This document shows, in pieces, positions 1-8,914 of a stretch of DNA of 64,000 nt. This stretch comes from Chryseobacterium gleum (GTDB taxonomy: Bacteria; Bacteroidota; Bacteroidia; Flavobacteriales_D; Crocinitomicaceae), in the NCBI GenBank assembly GCA_945897565.1, contig CAMDFN010000005.1, positions 1-64,000 on the forward strand, given 5' to 3'. The notes below the pieces were generated by a model that was not told the origin of the DNA, made no database searches, and saw only the letters and a list, made by a program, of their open reading frames with translations. The translations under genes were made by a program, and so were the position numbers. Numbering within the stretch: the stretch's first letter is position 1; every line of letters begins with the position of its first letter.

Positions 1-1140
1 CAGCCTAAGCCTACAGCTTATACCGCAACAGTTACCGCTGCTTACGAAGCAGAAAATCAAAAATTACTGGCGCAATACGAAGCCGACAAAGCACAAGCTG
101 AAGCCGACTACCAGCGCGACATGGCAGATCTGCCTAACAAACAAAAAGCTGCCGACGACAAATTCGAGCGCGAGACCAAAGCCTGGAACGAAAAATCTAC
201 CGCTTCCAAAATCATCGAAAAACAAGTGCTCAACGAAAACAACAAGCCTGTCAAAGACTACGTTGCCCAGCCTTATCGCCGCACCATCACAATGCCCGTC
301 ATGAAAACCGCTTATGACTACAACGCATTGGCATCTACCTACCTCTTTATCGACGGCTTGCAAAAAGGCGCTGCCAATGCCCTTAACTACACCGTTACTT
401 TGCAAGGGTTTGAAGCTACACCAGCTAAAATTGTTACTGAAGTAAAGGATGAAGTATCTCGCAAAGACGGCGTAAGCACCACTACTAAAGTGACTTACTA
501 CCACATCGAGTTTACGTATCGCCACCCAATGAGTTTCCGCGTTACCAACGCCATTAACCAAGAAATTTACGCCGCTGCCCCTGCCGAATTCACCGAATTC
601 AAGTTATACAAAGGCGCAGCTACCAAAACACAGCCTTCAATGGATGTGAGCGCGGTTGTCAAATCAATGGAAGACAAATGTTTGCAAGAAAACCTCAAAG
701 TAATGAACCACATGGTCAATGACCGCATTGGTTTTGAGCGCACCGAAGAAACCTTCGAACTCAATTTCGTGAAATCTAAAAATGAGTCACACAACGACTT
801 GCTAGACGCTTTTAATGCGGCCAATCTAGGCTTCAAGATGCTCGGCACCAACGAAGCACAAGGCGCTATGAAACTCAATGAAGCCATTGGTATCTGGAAC
901 AAAGCCCTCGAAGAGTCTGACATCGAAAACAAAAAAGCACGCATAGACAAAGACGTCACTGTTGCTATTTACTTCAACCTACTCGAGGCCTACTTCGCTT
1001 TGCGCAACACCACCGCAGCAGACGAAATCCTCAAAACAATGGGCCGCATGGACATCTCCAACCGCGACAAAAAACAACGCGAAGCATACGAGCAAGCGTA
1101 TATCGACCTTAAATTGCGCATGGCTGCCAACGGATTGTAA
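1..1140 (+). CDS. Hypothetical helical protein, 3' part of gene (5' end outside window)
   Basis: The reading frame is open from base 1, so the gene starts before the window; 379 codons are visible. An internal ATG at 121 exists but the same frame continues upstream with protein-like composition, so it is not taken as the start. Residues about 10-60 are Ala/Glu/Lys/Gln-rich and look like a coiled coil. The last about 110 residues contain helical, TPR-like pairs (around NAANLGFKML and YFNLLEAYFALRNTTAADE). I do not recognise the family; a periplasmic or cell-envelope protein is possible. It is followed by a clear intrinsic terminator, so it closes its transcription unit. Confidence 0.75.
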   Translation, partial: QPKPTAYTATVTAAYEAENQKLLAQYEADKAQAEADYQRDMADLPNKQKAADDKFERETKAWNEKSTASKIIEKQVLNENNKPVKDYVAQPYRRTITMPVMKTAYDYNALASTYLFIDGLQKGAANALNYTVTLQGFEATPAKIVTEVKDEVSRKDGVSTTTKVTYYHIEFTYRHPMSFRVTNAINQEIYAAAPAEFTEFKLYKGAATKTQPSMDVSAVVKSMEDKCLQENLKVMNHMVNDRIGFERTEETFELNFVKSKNESHNDLLDAFNAANLGFKMLGTNEAQGAMKLNEAIGIWNKALEESDIENKKARIDKDVTVAIYFNLLEAYFALRNTTAADEILKTMGRMDISNRDKKQREAYEQAYIDLKLRMAANGL

Positions 1141-1193
1141 GAAATACCAAATCCAAGCAACTCTTTATGGTCCCTTCGGACTTTGACACCACC

Positions 1194-1220
1194 AAATGCC
1201 GTTTTACCGACGGCATTTTT
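1194..1220 (+). terminator. Intrinsic terminator after the first gene
   Basis: An 8-bp perfect stem (AAATGCCG / CGGCATTT) with a 9-nt loop runs directly into a T tract. It lies 54 bases after the stop codon at 1140 and before the next start at 1266. Confidence 0.75.
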
Positions 1221-1265
1221 GGTATGCGGTTATTTACATTCCAAACCCTTACAAATTCGCAATCC

Positions 1266-2498
1266 ATGAGAATCATTACACTTTTCGGTATTTTTTTTCT
1301 GAATACGCTCCTCTTTGGACAAGACACGCTGCGCGCTCTTTTCATCGGCAATAGTTACATGGGCGTCAATAACCTGCCTTCAATGGTAAGCGACTTGAGC
1401 GCCTCTCTAGGCGACAACCTCATCTTTGACAGCAATACGCCAGGTGGCCAAACCTTTCAAAACCATGCTTTAAACCCGATCAACTATCAAAAAATGGCGG
1501 CGCAAGAATGGGATTACATCATTTTGCAGGGCCAAAGCCAAGAACCGAGCTTTCCGTTCGACCAAGTCAATTCTCAATCGCTCCCCTACGCCGTGCAACT
1601 TGCTGATAGCGCCAAAGCGATACAACCTTGTAGTCAGGTCAACTTTTTCATGACCTGGGGCCGACAAAACGGCGATCCGCAGTGGGATTCCATCAATACC
1701 TTCGACAAAATGAATACCCGCTTGCGCGATGCGTACCTGCGCATTGCAGACTCAGCCAATGCAGCGGTTTCTCCAGTTGGCGTTGCTTGGAAATATGTCC
1801 GAGACAACCATCCGAACATCAATTTATACCAACAAGATGGCTCTCATCCAAGTGTAGAAGGGTCTTATTTAGCAGCGTGTGTATTTTACACATCTATGTT
1901 TCATAAAAGCAGTGTTGGCAGCCCTTACAATCCAGGTATAGATCACGCCGATGCATTGCTCATTCAACAAATTGCAAGTGCTATTGTCTTGGATAGTCTT
2001 TCAACTTGGAAACTCATACATAAAGACAGTACACTGCAGGCCAACGCGAGTTATTCAAGCATTCCTGGCGCAAGTTTATTGAGTTTTTCAGCCACAGCAA
2101 ATGAGGCCGCTAATTTCACCTGGTATTTTCCAGATGGAACCATAGAAACCGGACCAATAATAGGTTTTGAATACAACTTATCGAGCTATCAAGTCATGCT
2201 TGTCGCTGAAGGACTTTGCGACACAGATACAGTTCTGGTAAACGTCAACAGCTCCAATGCGGGGCTTTCTGCCCTCGGCAATTTTCAATGGAAATGGATC
2301 AACCCTTTACAAATTGAAATTTACAGTTTATCTCTAGTTGAAATTCAAGCGATAGACCTACTGGGTAAAGTACTTTCGAATGATAGAGAAGCAATTCAAA
2401 ATGGAATCCGAATTACCTTTGCGGCGAACACTTCTTTTTTAAGGGTAGTTACCCCAAACGAATCAATAATTATAAGGATTCCTTACCTTCTCAATTGA
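1266..2498 (+). CDS. Secreted SGNH-like hydrolase (DUF4886-type) with T9SS C-terminal tail
   Basis: Exported protein of about 410 residues. The start at 1266 is chosen because it begins with a signal peptide (MRIITLFGIFFLNTLLFG); the upstream in-frame ATG at 1167 would place the terminator inside the gene. The catalytic core shows the SGNH block I around LFIGNSYMGVNNLP, a central IILQGQSQEP segment and a C-terminal DGSHPS block carrying the Asp/His pair, typical of GDSL/SGNH esterases. After about residue 270 there is a PKD-like beta domain (FTWYFPDGT) and a final beta-sandwich of about 75 residues resembling a T9SS type A sorting domain. Substrate unknown; probably an ester of a polysaccharide or lipid. 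It overlaps the convergent next gene by 8 bases. Confidence 0.8.
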   Translation: MRIITLFGIFFLNTLLFGQDTLRALFIGNSYMGVNNLPSMVSDLSASLGDNLIFDSNTPGGQTFQNHALNPINYQKMAAQEWDYIILQGQSQEPSFPFDQVNSQSLPYAVQLADSAKAIQPCSQVNFFMTWGRQNGDPQWDSINTFDKMNTRLRDAYLRIADSANAAVSPVGVAWKYVRDNHPNINLYQQDGSHPSVEGSYLAACVFYTSMFHKSSVGSPYNPGIDHADALLIQQIASAIVLDSLSTWKLIHKDSTLQANASYSSIPGASLLSFSATANEAANFTWYFPDGTIETGPIIGFEYNLSSYQVMLVAEGLCDTDTVLVNVNSSNAGLSALGNFQWKWINPLQIEIYSLSLVEIQAIDLLGKVLSNDREAIQNGIRITFAANTSFLRVVTPNESIIIRIPYLLN

Positions 2499-3531
2499 GC
2501 ATTTTAGAACGCGAGAAATAATTGGCTTCAGTGATCACAATCGGATTGGGGTTGTACCACTTGACGAAATAACCGAAGTTGGTTTCATTGCTTTTGCGCC
2601 ATTTTTCAAATTGGTCGTTTGGAGCTTGGGCAAAAATCCAATAGTTGTAAGCATCCCAGAAGTTCATGTCGTCGATACCTTGCCAAAATGAATAGAGCAC
2701 CATGCCTTTAGCTTTGTCTTGCTCTGTCAAGATTTGTAGCATTTGTTTTCTGATTGCCGTAAGAGAAGCTACATTGATACTTGGCTTTTTGGTTTCAATA
2801 CCATAAGCCGCGGCTGCTAGCCCTAAAGTGACTTCGAAGTCTATCGTAAAGGGGCTGGCGTCTTTAGCAAAGCTAATTTGCCATTGTCCTTTCTCGTAAA
2901 CAAGCGCTTTTTGATAGGTTTGGTAAAGCAAGGCGCTGATTTCGCGGGTGCGTTGCGTATTGCGCTCTAAATTCATGAAGATTTCTCCGTAAATGATACC
3001 CCAAATTTCGTTTTCAGAATTGCAAAAAATACGCGCCAAGCGGTAATAGTTTGAAGGGAACTCAGGCGACATCTGGATGCCTTTTTCATAATACGGAATA
3101 GCCTTCTCGGTTTCTCCTTTGATCAAGAAGATATTGCCAGACTCTACATACAAGCGGCCACTATTCGGAAAACGCTCTAGGCCTTGGGCATAAGTAGCCA
3201 AAGCGTCTTCTGAGTTACCCATGATATCTTGGCTGTTGCCAATCATTTGCCACAATTGATCAGTGGCTTCTGCATGAGCGGTTTGGGTTTGCATAAGTTG
3301 CACCGCCTTGGCGTAATCTTTTTGCATGTAGTAGCTATAAGCATACTCATACCAAGCGTCGTAATTGGTGGAGTCTTTCTGCAAAACGCCCTCTAAAATA
3401 ACACGGCTCTGCGAAAAGTTGCCGGCGTCCATTTCTTTGATGGCTTCGTTGATCTCTTTGCTTGCAGGGTTTTCTTGGGCGAAGATGACAGAAAAAGAAA
3501 ATGTGAAGAGGAGCGTAAGGATCAATTTCAT
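2491..3531 (-). CDS. Exported TPR-repeat protein
   Basis: 346 residues with a signal peptide (MKLILTLLFTFSFSVIFAQ). Residues about 25-190 form several tetratricopeptide repeats, visible as DAWYEYAYSYYMQKDYAKAV, a DALATYAQGLERFPNSGRLY unit and KAIPYYEKGIQMSPEFP. The C-terminal half is alpha-helical and not recognised; it ends WYNPNPIVITEANYFSRS. It is the last gene of an operon on the minus strand: the start overlaps the stop of the upstream gene by 4 bases (ATGA), implying translational coupling. A periplasmic scaffold is the likely general role. The function is unknown. Confidence 0.85.
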   Translation of the reverse strand: MKLILTLLFTFSFSVIFAQENPASKEINEAIKEMDAGNFSQSRVILEGVLQKDSTNYDAWYEYAYSYYMQKDYAKAVQLMQTQTAHAEATDQLWQMIGNSQDIMGNSEDALATYAQGLERFPNSGRLYVESGNIFLIKGETEKAIPYYEKGIQMSPEFPSNYYRLARIFCNSENEIWGIIYGEIFMNLERNTQRTREISALLYQTYQKALVYEKGQWQISFAKDASPFTIDFEVTLGLAAAAYGIETKKPSINVASLTAIRKQMLQILTEQDKAKGMVLYSFWQGIDDMNFWDAYNYWIFAQAPNDQFEKWRKSNETNFGYFVKWYNPNPIVITEANYFSRSKMLN

Positions 3532-4439
3532 TGGAAAGGGGTAATTTGAAAGTGGGTTAATTTTACTTTTTTAGTGGAAGAAGTGCGCCAAAATACGCGT
3601 CTGGCACCACAAAGATGAGCGATTTTTGCCAAAAAACTGCGTACTGGGTAAATTTTTCCGAGGCGATAGCCTAAAGACACCGTACAAATTCCTTCTTTGG
3701 TTTCCACCACTAAATATTGATGGGAATAGCTTGGCAAAGACGCCAAAACCGCTTGGCTGTACAATTGTGCGCTGAGAATGGGCCAAGTTTGAGGGCATTT
3801 CATGCTTCGTTTAAGTTTCCTTTTGACGCGTTTCCAGTTGGCGTGGTAGAAATTTTTCGATTTTCGATCTTTTAAATGAAATTCATTGTTTGCATAAAAG
3901 ATAGCGCAAAGATCACTATACATAGGGCCTTGATAGGCAAAGCGTTGGTCGCCATCGATGGCCGCGTCAGTTGGCTCTCCTTCTTCATCGTACCAGCGAA
4001 ACGCATACTTGAAATAAGCCTCGCATACATGTGGTTGGTATATGATTTGGTAAGCCCTTCCTGAAGACGGCGGTTCGTTGATGACAAAAAGCTGCTTGTA
4101 ACTTTCCCCAGGGCGCAGGCTCCAAAACTGCATGTATTTGCTGTCTGCGGCAGCGGAATCGGGCAGCACTAAGCTGTAGGTGGTGTCGAGTGTCCACTTC
4201 ATGGTCTCGGCGCGCTCATAGGCAATTACTTCAAACAAACCCATGCCCAATTGCGGATGGCCTGGAATTAAAATGCTGTTATACAAGGAAGAAGCGTTTT
4301 TGATCTCTAACTCCAAAACGGTATACTGATCTGAGCGCGTAGGAACCTGCTTGAGTGAAAAGCGCAACTCAGTGGGCAGCATGTCGGCACGCAACACAGC
4401 CACCCAAAAAAAGAGCAATAAAAGCATCAGTCGTTCCAC
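3528..4439 (-). CDS. Exported protein of unknown function
   Basis: 303 residues starting with a hydrophobic signal sequence (MERLMLLLLFFWVAVLRA). The first half looks beta-rich, with an Ig-like flavour (LELEIKNASSLYNS, LRPGESYKQLFVI). A very basic stretch (KRVKRKLKRSMK) sits near residue 205, followed by a Cys-containing C-terminal part. No family recognised. It overlaps the MORN-protein gene upstream by 13 bases and the TPR gene downstream by 4, so the three are surely co-transcribed and probably act on the same cell-envelope process. Confidence 0.8.
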   Translation of the reverse strand: MERLMLLLLFFWVAVLRADMLPTELRFSLKQVPTRSDQYTVLELEIKNASSLYNSILIPGHPQLGMGLFEVIAYERAETMKWTLDTTYSLVLPDSAAADSKYMQFWSLRPGESYKQLFVINEPPSSGRAYQIIYQPHVCEAYFKYAFRWYDEEGEPTDAAIDGDQRFAYQGPMYSDLCAIFYANNEFHLKDRKSKNFYHANWKRVKRKLKRSMKCPQTWPILSAQLYSQAVLASLPSYSHQYLVVETKEGICTVSLGYRLGKIYPVRSFLAKIAHLCGARRVFWRTSSTKKVKLTHFQITPFQ

Positions 4440-6343
4440 ATGTAAAATTTAGGCGTCCAAATTTGTTCGGTGTTCAATTCTTCTTTGGTATACCGATGAT
4501 TAAATATTTCAATTTCCATATCTGGATAGATGATGAGCGTGAGGGAACTCGTTGCATAAGCACTTAAATCCATCCAAATAATGGGGCCCTTACGGCGCAA
4601 ATGAACACGCAAAGTACGGTTGAAATCGCGCAGGCCGTTATATTCAGTCTGAGGAAGGGGTTCAAATTGTTCGGGAATGAACTGATACGCCAACTCAATC
4701 AGGGTTTCTATTTCTCTCTTTGAGAATTGGAGTGAGTCTAGTCTTTGTGTTTTGATCAGCCGCTCCAGGCCCTGTTTGGTTTCGATCGATAAACTTGGCA
4801 ATGCTTTTCTCTTATGAACGGATGAATAGCTTGAATTGCGAATGCCCATCTCGTAGAAGCTTTCAAAAATTAAAGACCCGTTAGCATCGTATTCTCGGCA
4901 CCAGCCATCTCTCAAGCCTGAGGTATACCTGTAGTCGAGCAATAGCATGCCCGTAGAATCTAATTCTTGATACGGCCCGTGCAAGCTATCCGAAATGGTA
5001 TGTAAAGCGCGCATTTTAATGCCGTTGCTGGCGTAAAATTCTTTGTAGCATTCTTTGTTTTTGTATTCTACCCTGCTTTTGAGCTTGCCATTTGGGTAAT
5101 AGGAGTCCATCAATTGCTTGAAAAAGCCGTCAGCGCGCGTCTCGACAATAAATACACTTTCCGGAACTAATTTGGGATACCAACGGCGCAGTTCTTTGTA
5201 GGTGTCCAAGCCCTTTTCTTTCGAGATATCCAAACGTTGTATTTCACCATTTTCATAAAATTGAATCATGGTGGTGTCTTGCCCCTGTCGATTGTCTCGG
5301 CGCCAATGGAGCTGCCCGTTGTTGTGCCAATAGGTTTCTACGCCTTTGTTGCGGTCTAGCAATTGGATGCTGACATCATGGGTTTGGACCCCAGCAGCTG
5401 TCCATTCTTTAAGATAACCATTAGCACCTACATCCAACACCTGCTCTAGCGTAAGTTGACCATTTTGGGCCCATTCTTTTTTGTTGGGCTCAAACGGATG
5501 CGCTGTTTCTAGGTCATACAAATACCAATACGCTTGTTGGCCGTTGGCGTGCCAGCCCTTCCACTCGCCCACCGGCACATCATTTTCGTAATGGCGCTCT
5601 GACTCTAGTTTGCCGTCGGGATAATAACTCTTGAAAACGCCGTACAAGCTTCCGTCTTTATGGGTTCCTTTTGATTTGAGCTTGCCGTTTTGGTAGTAGG
5701 TATACACAGGACCGTTCAACGACCGGTGCTCATATTGCCCATTTTTGATAAATTGATGGTATTTGAGTTCCATGAGCTCACCGGTGTCATCATACGTTTT
5801 TTCTGCACCAAAGGGAACCATCAAATAGGTATAGCCGTCTTCGTCAACCGTATGTTCGGGGTGCTGGCTTTTGTCGGACTCATTGAGCTCGCGGTAGCGC
5901 ACCCAACCATAGGAGTGTTCAAATCGTTTTTGCCCTTTGAGGCCAAATTCAATTGTTTTTACACAACGGCGCCCTGTCGCATCCAAGTAATAAATGTTGT
6001 GCGTTTGTAGGGGGCCATTTTCGTAATATACTTTTTGGTCAATGAGCAGCGAATCGCCGTCCCAGAGGGAGAACTTACTGCGCACACGCGAATTGCCTTC
6101 AAAGGTATTGAGAGTTTCTTCCACCAAGCGGCCTTTAACGAAAACGCGGCGCTCATAAATTTTACCCAAATGTATAATTTGACAAACACCATCGCGCGGC
6201 GTTTGAAGGTCGTCTTCGTAAAAAGTAGAAAAAAGATAATGCCCACCTTTTTTATTGGTGGGCTTGAATTCACAGTTGTCTTGCGCCTGCAGTACAAACG
6301 TCAAAAAGTTGAAAAAAAAGAAAAGTAGCCTCGTTAATTTCAT
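4427..6343 (-). CDS. Exported MORN/YwqK-type repeat protein
   Basis: 638 residues with a signal peptide (MKLTRLLFFFFNFLTFVLQAQ). Most of the protein is a run of repeats of the form YYQNGKLKSKGTHKDGSLYG, YYPDGKLESERHYENDVPVG and WHANGQQAYW, the pattern of MORN-like repeats in the family automatically named 'toxin-antitoxin YwqK family antitoxin'. That name is misleading; nothing here suggests a toxin. The C-terminal about 110 residues are non-repetitive and end in a predicted beta region. First gene of the three-gene minus-strand operon. A second protein of this family lies at 32890-33792. Such proteins are abundant in Flavobacteriia and mostly of unknown role. Confidence 0.85.
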   Translation of the reverse strand: MKLTRLLFFFFNFLTFVLQAQDNCEFKPTNKKGGHYLFSTFYEDDLQTPRDGVCQIIHLGKIYERRVFVKGRLVEETLNTFEGNSRVRSKFSLWDGDSLLIDQKVYYENGPLQTHNIYYLDATGRRCVKTIEFGLKGQKRFEHSYGWVRYRELNESDKSQHPEHTVDEDGYTYLMVPFGAEKTYDDTGELMELKYHQFIKNGQYEHRSLNGPVYTYYQNGKLKSKGTHKDGSLYGVFKSYYPDGKLESERHYENDVPVGEWKGWHANGQQAYWYLYDLETAHPFEPNKKEWAQNGQLTLEQVLDVGANGYLKEWTAAGVQTHDVSIQLLDRNKGVETYWHNNGQLHWRRDNRQGQDTTMIQFYENGEIQRLDISKEKGLDTYKELRRWYPKLVPESVFIVETRADGFFKQLMDSYYPNGKLKSRVEYKNKECYKEFYASNGIKMRALHTISDSLHGPYQELDSTGMLLLDYRYTSGLRDGWCREYDANGSLIFESFYEMGIRNSSYSSVHKRKALPSLSIETKQGLERLIKTQRLDSLQFSKREIETLIELAYQFIPEQFEPLPQTEYNGLRDFNRTLRVHLRRKGPIIWMDLSAYATSSLTLIIYPDMEIEIFNHRYTKEELNTEQIWTPKFYMWND

Positions 6344-6412
6344 TTCCCGAAAAGATAACGCCTAAAGTTCGGAATTCTTAACATGATACGGAAGATGCTT
6401 TCCAGAATGCTT

Positions 6413-8014
6413 TCATTGGATGTTGAGTTGTTTGGTGAGCACTTGTTGGTCGTTGAAAATGAGTTGTACGGTGTAGTTGCCTGGCTGCAAACCAAGGGTT
6501 TTTAAATCTATAGTTTTCTTGGTGTTTTTGATTTTTTCGTAATAGACCTCGTGCACTAACTTCCCGTTGGCATCTGTGATGAAACACTCCACATTTGCTT
6601 TTTGAGCAAGTTCAAAATCAAGAAAAACTATTTCTTTTGCTGGATTCGGATATAAATTCACATTTGAAACAAGCTGAGGAGCCTGCACCTCTATGGCACC
6701 CACATTGGTTCTTTTCAACCACACCTGATAAATGACCGCATTGGCATCGGTTACGCCCGTATTGTTGTTGGTAAATGGGTTCAGCGTTGGGCTTTTGATG
6801 CCGCCTACTACATGCCCAATGAAGATGGAATCACCACTCAACGCTGCGAGGTCAATGATGTCCGAGATGTACTGTGGCACTTGTTCCAAAAGAATAAACT
6901 CCGCACCTGCGCCGAGTAATGCGGGCATTTCTGTCCCTAACACATATTCTTGATAAGTGCCATCGGGGCCCTGTGCACAGCGGCTTATGGTGCGCACAAA
7001 TGGAACATTTTGATCATTAATCAGCGTTCCATTTTGGTAATAATACTGACTGATTCCGCCTAGAAAAAGATGGTGCATGGTTTGGGTTGCGCTATCATAC
7101 AAGCTGAATTTACTCGAATGGTAATTGCTCAAGTACTGACTAAAGCCATTGACAGCGGTGTGGCCGCTACTTTTGATTTCCACAGGATACAAAAAAGGCA
7201 AGTCGGCATTGATTTGAAACACGCCAGATGAAATGAGATAGCCTACTTCGCCATTCGGATACACATGCGGCAGCAAGTTGTAGTCGCGGCGATGCAAATT
7301 GACTTGATCTGTCACCAATTGGTAATTGAGTACTGCTAAGCCTTGCCCCGGCGCACTCAATTCAAATTTTTTAAGGCCGTCCACATACGCTTGCACAAAC
7401 GTTGGGTTGTTCATGGGGTTGTAGCGCCCGTCAAAACGATGCCCACCCACTAAGTAATATTGACTACCTATTTTCCCGATGTTTCCACCTGTAACCGCAA
7501 AGCGCTCATCTTGTATTTGTTCAAAGAAAGTGCTTAACGCTTGATTGTTGATGACCGCGTTGATTGCACCATCTAGATCAATGCGCGTCAGATTCGGAAA
7601 GGTAATGTGGTCATTGGCCGAATTGCTAAAGGCGTAACCGCCTGCTAAAATCAAGGAATTGCCGTCTTGGTAAAAGTTCATGTTGGTGCTTTGCAATTGC
7701 TCCTGCAAGGAAACAGATAACTCGCTCAAAGGACGGCTCCAAGATTGTTGGGTAGCGATGTCTAATACTTGCAATATTTGGTTGTTCTGACTTGCCGGAA
7801 ATGCATTAAAGGGCTGGCGGGCGTGAATGCCGTCTGGCCTACCGCCGATCAATAAGACCTTGCCATCGCGTTGCCCATAAGCAAAAGAATGCAGGCCATT
7901 AAAGCCGGAAATGGAGTCTACCTTGAGTACAATTTCAAAAGGAAAATTGCCGGTTTGAGCAAAAGTTTGAGAGAAAAACAAGAAAGAAAGGAAGGTAAAA
8001 AAAAATGTATTCAT
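6413..8014 (-). CDS. Kelch-like secreted protein with T9SS type A sorting domain
   Basis: 533 residues. A signal peptide (ending SQTFAQ) is followed by a beta-propeller-like body with Gly-rich turns such as DGKVLLIGGRPDG, NSLILAGGYAF and IGSQYYLVGGHRFDGR, resembling Kelch repeats. The last about 80 residues are a T9SS type A C-terminal domain: NVNLYPNPAKEIVFLDFE, then an FITDANGK strand and GNYTVQLIFND. Such cargo is exported through the outer membrane and usually anchored or released after tail cleavage. The gene stands alone, 69 bases upstream of the MORN operon in the same direction; no ligand can be inferred. Confidence 0.85.
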   Translation of the reverse strand: MNTFFFTFLSFLFFSQTFAQTGNFPFEIVLKVDSISGFNGLHSFAYGQRDGKVLLIGGRPDGIHARQPFNAFPASQNNQILQVLDIATQQSWSRPLSELSVSLQEQLQSTNMNFYQDGNSLILAGGYAFSNSANDHITFPNLTRIDLDGAINAVINNQALSTFFEQIQDERFAVTGGNIGKIGSQYYLVGGHRFDGRYNPMNNPTFVQAYVDGLKKFELSAPGQGLAVLNYQLVTDQVNLHRRDYNLLPHVYPNGEVGYLISSGVFQINADLPFLYPVEIKSSGHTAVNGFSQYLSNYHSSKFSLYDSATQTMHHLFLGGISQYYYQNGTLINDQNVPFVRTISRCAQGPDGTYQEYVLGTEMPALLGAGAEFILLEQVPQYISDIIDLAALSGDSIFIGHVVGGIKSPTLNPFTNNNTGVTDANAVIYQVWLKRTNVGAIEVQAPQLVSNVNLYPNPAKEIVFLDFELAQKANVECFITDANGKLVHEVYYEKIKNTKKTIDLKTLGLQPGNYTVQLIFNDQQVLTKQLNIQ

Positions 8015-8068
8015 GTCATTAAAATATTATTAATCAAATATTTAAATTAAATTACCTCATGTTTTAGT

Positions 8069-8902
8069 TTAATGAGCTTGTGCGCCTGGAAAAAGCAACT
8101 CTTTAATGATAATATAGATTCCCATTACCAACACAAACCAACCAAAACCTTTCTTTAATGGTGCACCATCTATTTTTTTAGAGAGTTGGTTACCGAAGAA
8201 AATACCAACGATTGCAAGTGCCGTTACCAATGACAATAAGGTCCAATTCATTTGATCAAAGTTTTCCATGACATCCCCGGTAAAGCCAATTAAAGATTTG
8301 GCGCCAATGATCAATAAACTCGTGCCTACGGCTTGTTTCATTGGTAATTTACTGAGCAGCACCAAAGCTGGAATGATCAAGAATCCGCCACCTGCGCCTA
8401 CCAATCCAGTTAAAACACCAACCACACTTCCCTCTAGTAAAATCATTGGGTAATTGAACACACGCGGTTCATTTGATTCTTGCGCCTCTTTTTTATGGTC
8501 TCGGATCATAGAAACCGAAGCAGCCACCATTAGTACTGCAAAAAGCAACATCAGGGCCAACGCTTTAGTCACCGATATACCTGCGAATTCAAAAAGAATG
8601 GATGGAATTGCAGGAACCAGCACCTTTCTGGTTAGAAAAACGGCAATGATGGAGGGGATGCCAAAAACAACTGCTGTTTTGAGGTCAATGAGCCCCGACT
8701 TGTATTTTGGAAAAGCACCCACCAAACTACTCAAACCTACAATAAATAGTGAATAGGCTATGGCGAGAATAGGGTCTACATTGAAAAGATAAACGAGTAC
8801 AGGAACCGTTAAAATGGATCCTCCACCTCCTATAAGCCCGAGTGAAATACCAATTAAAACGCTAGCAAGAAGACCAAATATGGAGAGTAGATCGAAGGTC
8901 AT
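8069..8902 (-). CDS. TauE/SafE-family sulfite/anion exporter
   Basis: 277 residues, about eight hydrophobic segments. Two homologous halves are visible through the repeated Gly-rich motif (GLIGGGGSILTVPVLVYL near the N terminus and GLVGAGGGFLIIPAL near residue 165), the hallmark of the TauE/SafE family (sulfite or related anion exporters of the inner membrane). It lies 12 bases downstream of the persulfide dioxygenase-rhodanese gene and must be co-transcribed with it. In Staphylococcus aureus the cst operon also pairs a TauE protein with CstB, so export of sulfite/thiosulfate made from sulfide is the likely job here. Confidence 0.9.
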   Translation of the reverse strand: MTFDLLSIFGLLASVLIGISLGLIGGGGSILTVPVLVYLFNVDPILAIAYSLFIVGLSSLVGAFPKYKSGLIDLKTAVVFGIPSIIAVFLTRKVLVPAIPSILFEFAGISVTKALALMLLFAVLMVAASVSMIRDHKKEAQESNEPRVFNYPMILLEGSVVGVLTGLVGAGGGFLIIPALVLLSKLPMKQAVGTSLLIIGAKSLIGFTGDVMENFDQMNWTLLSLVTALAIVGIFFGNQLSKKIDGAPLKKGFGWFVLVMGIYIIIKELLFPGAQAH

Positions 8903-8914
8903 TTGTAAAGAAAC

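Noticed and set aside
4427-6343. Toxin-antitoxin system suggested by the YwqK family name
   Set aside because: The protein is exported and repeat-rich, and there is no small toxin gene. The family name is a database habit and not evidence.
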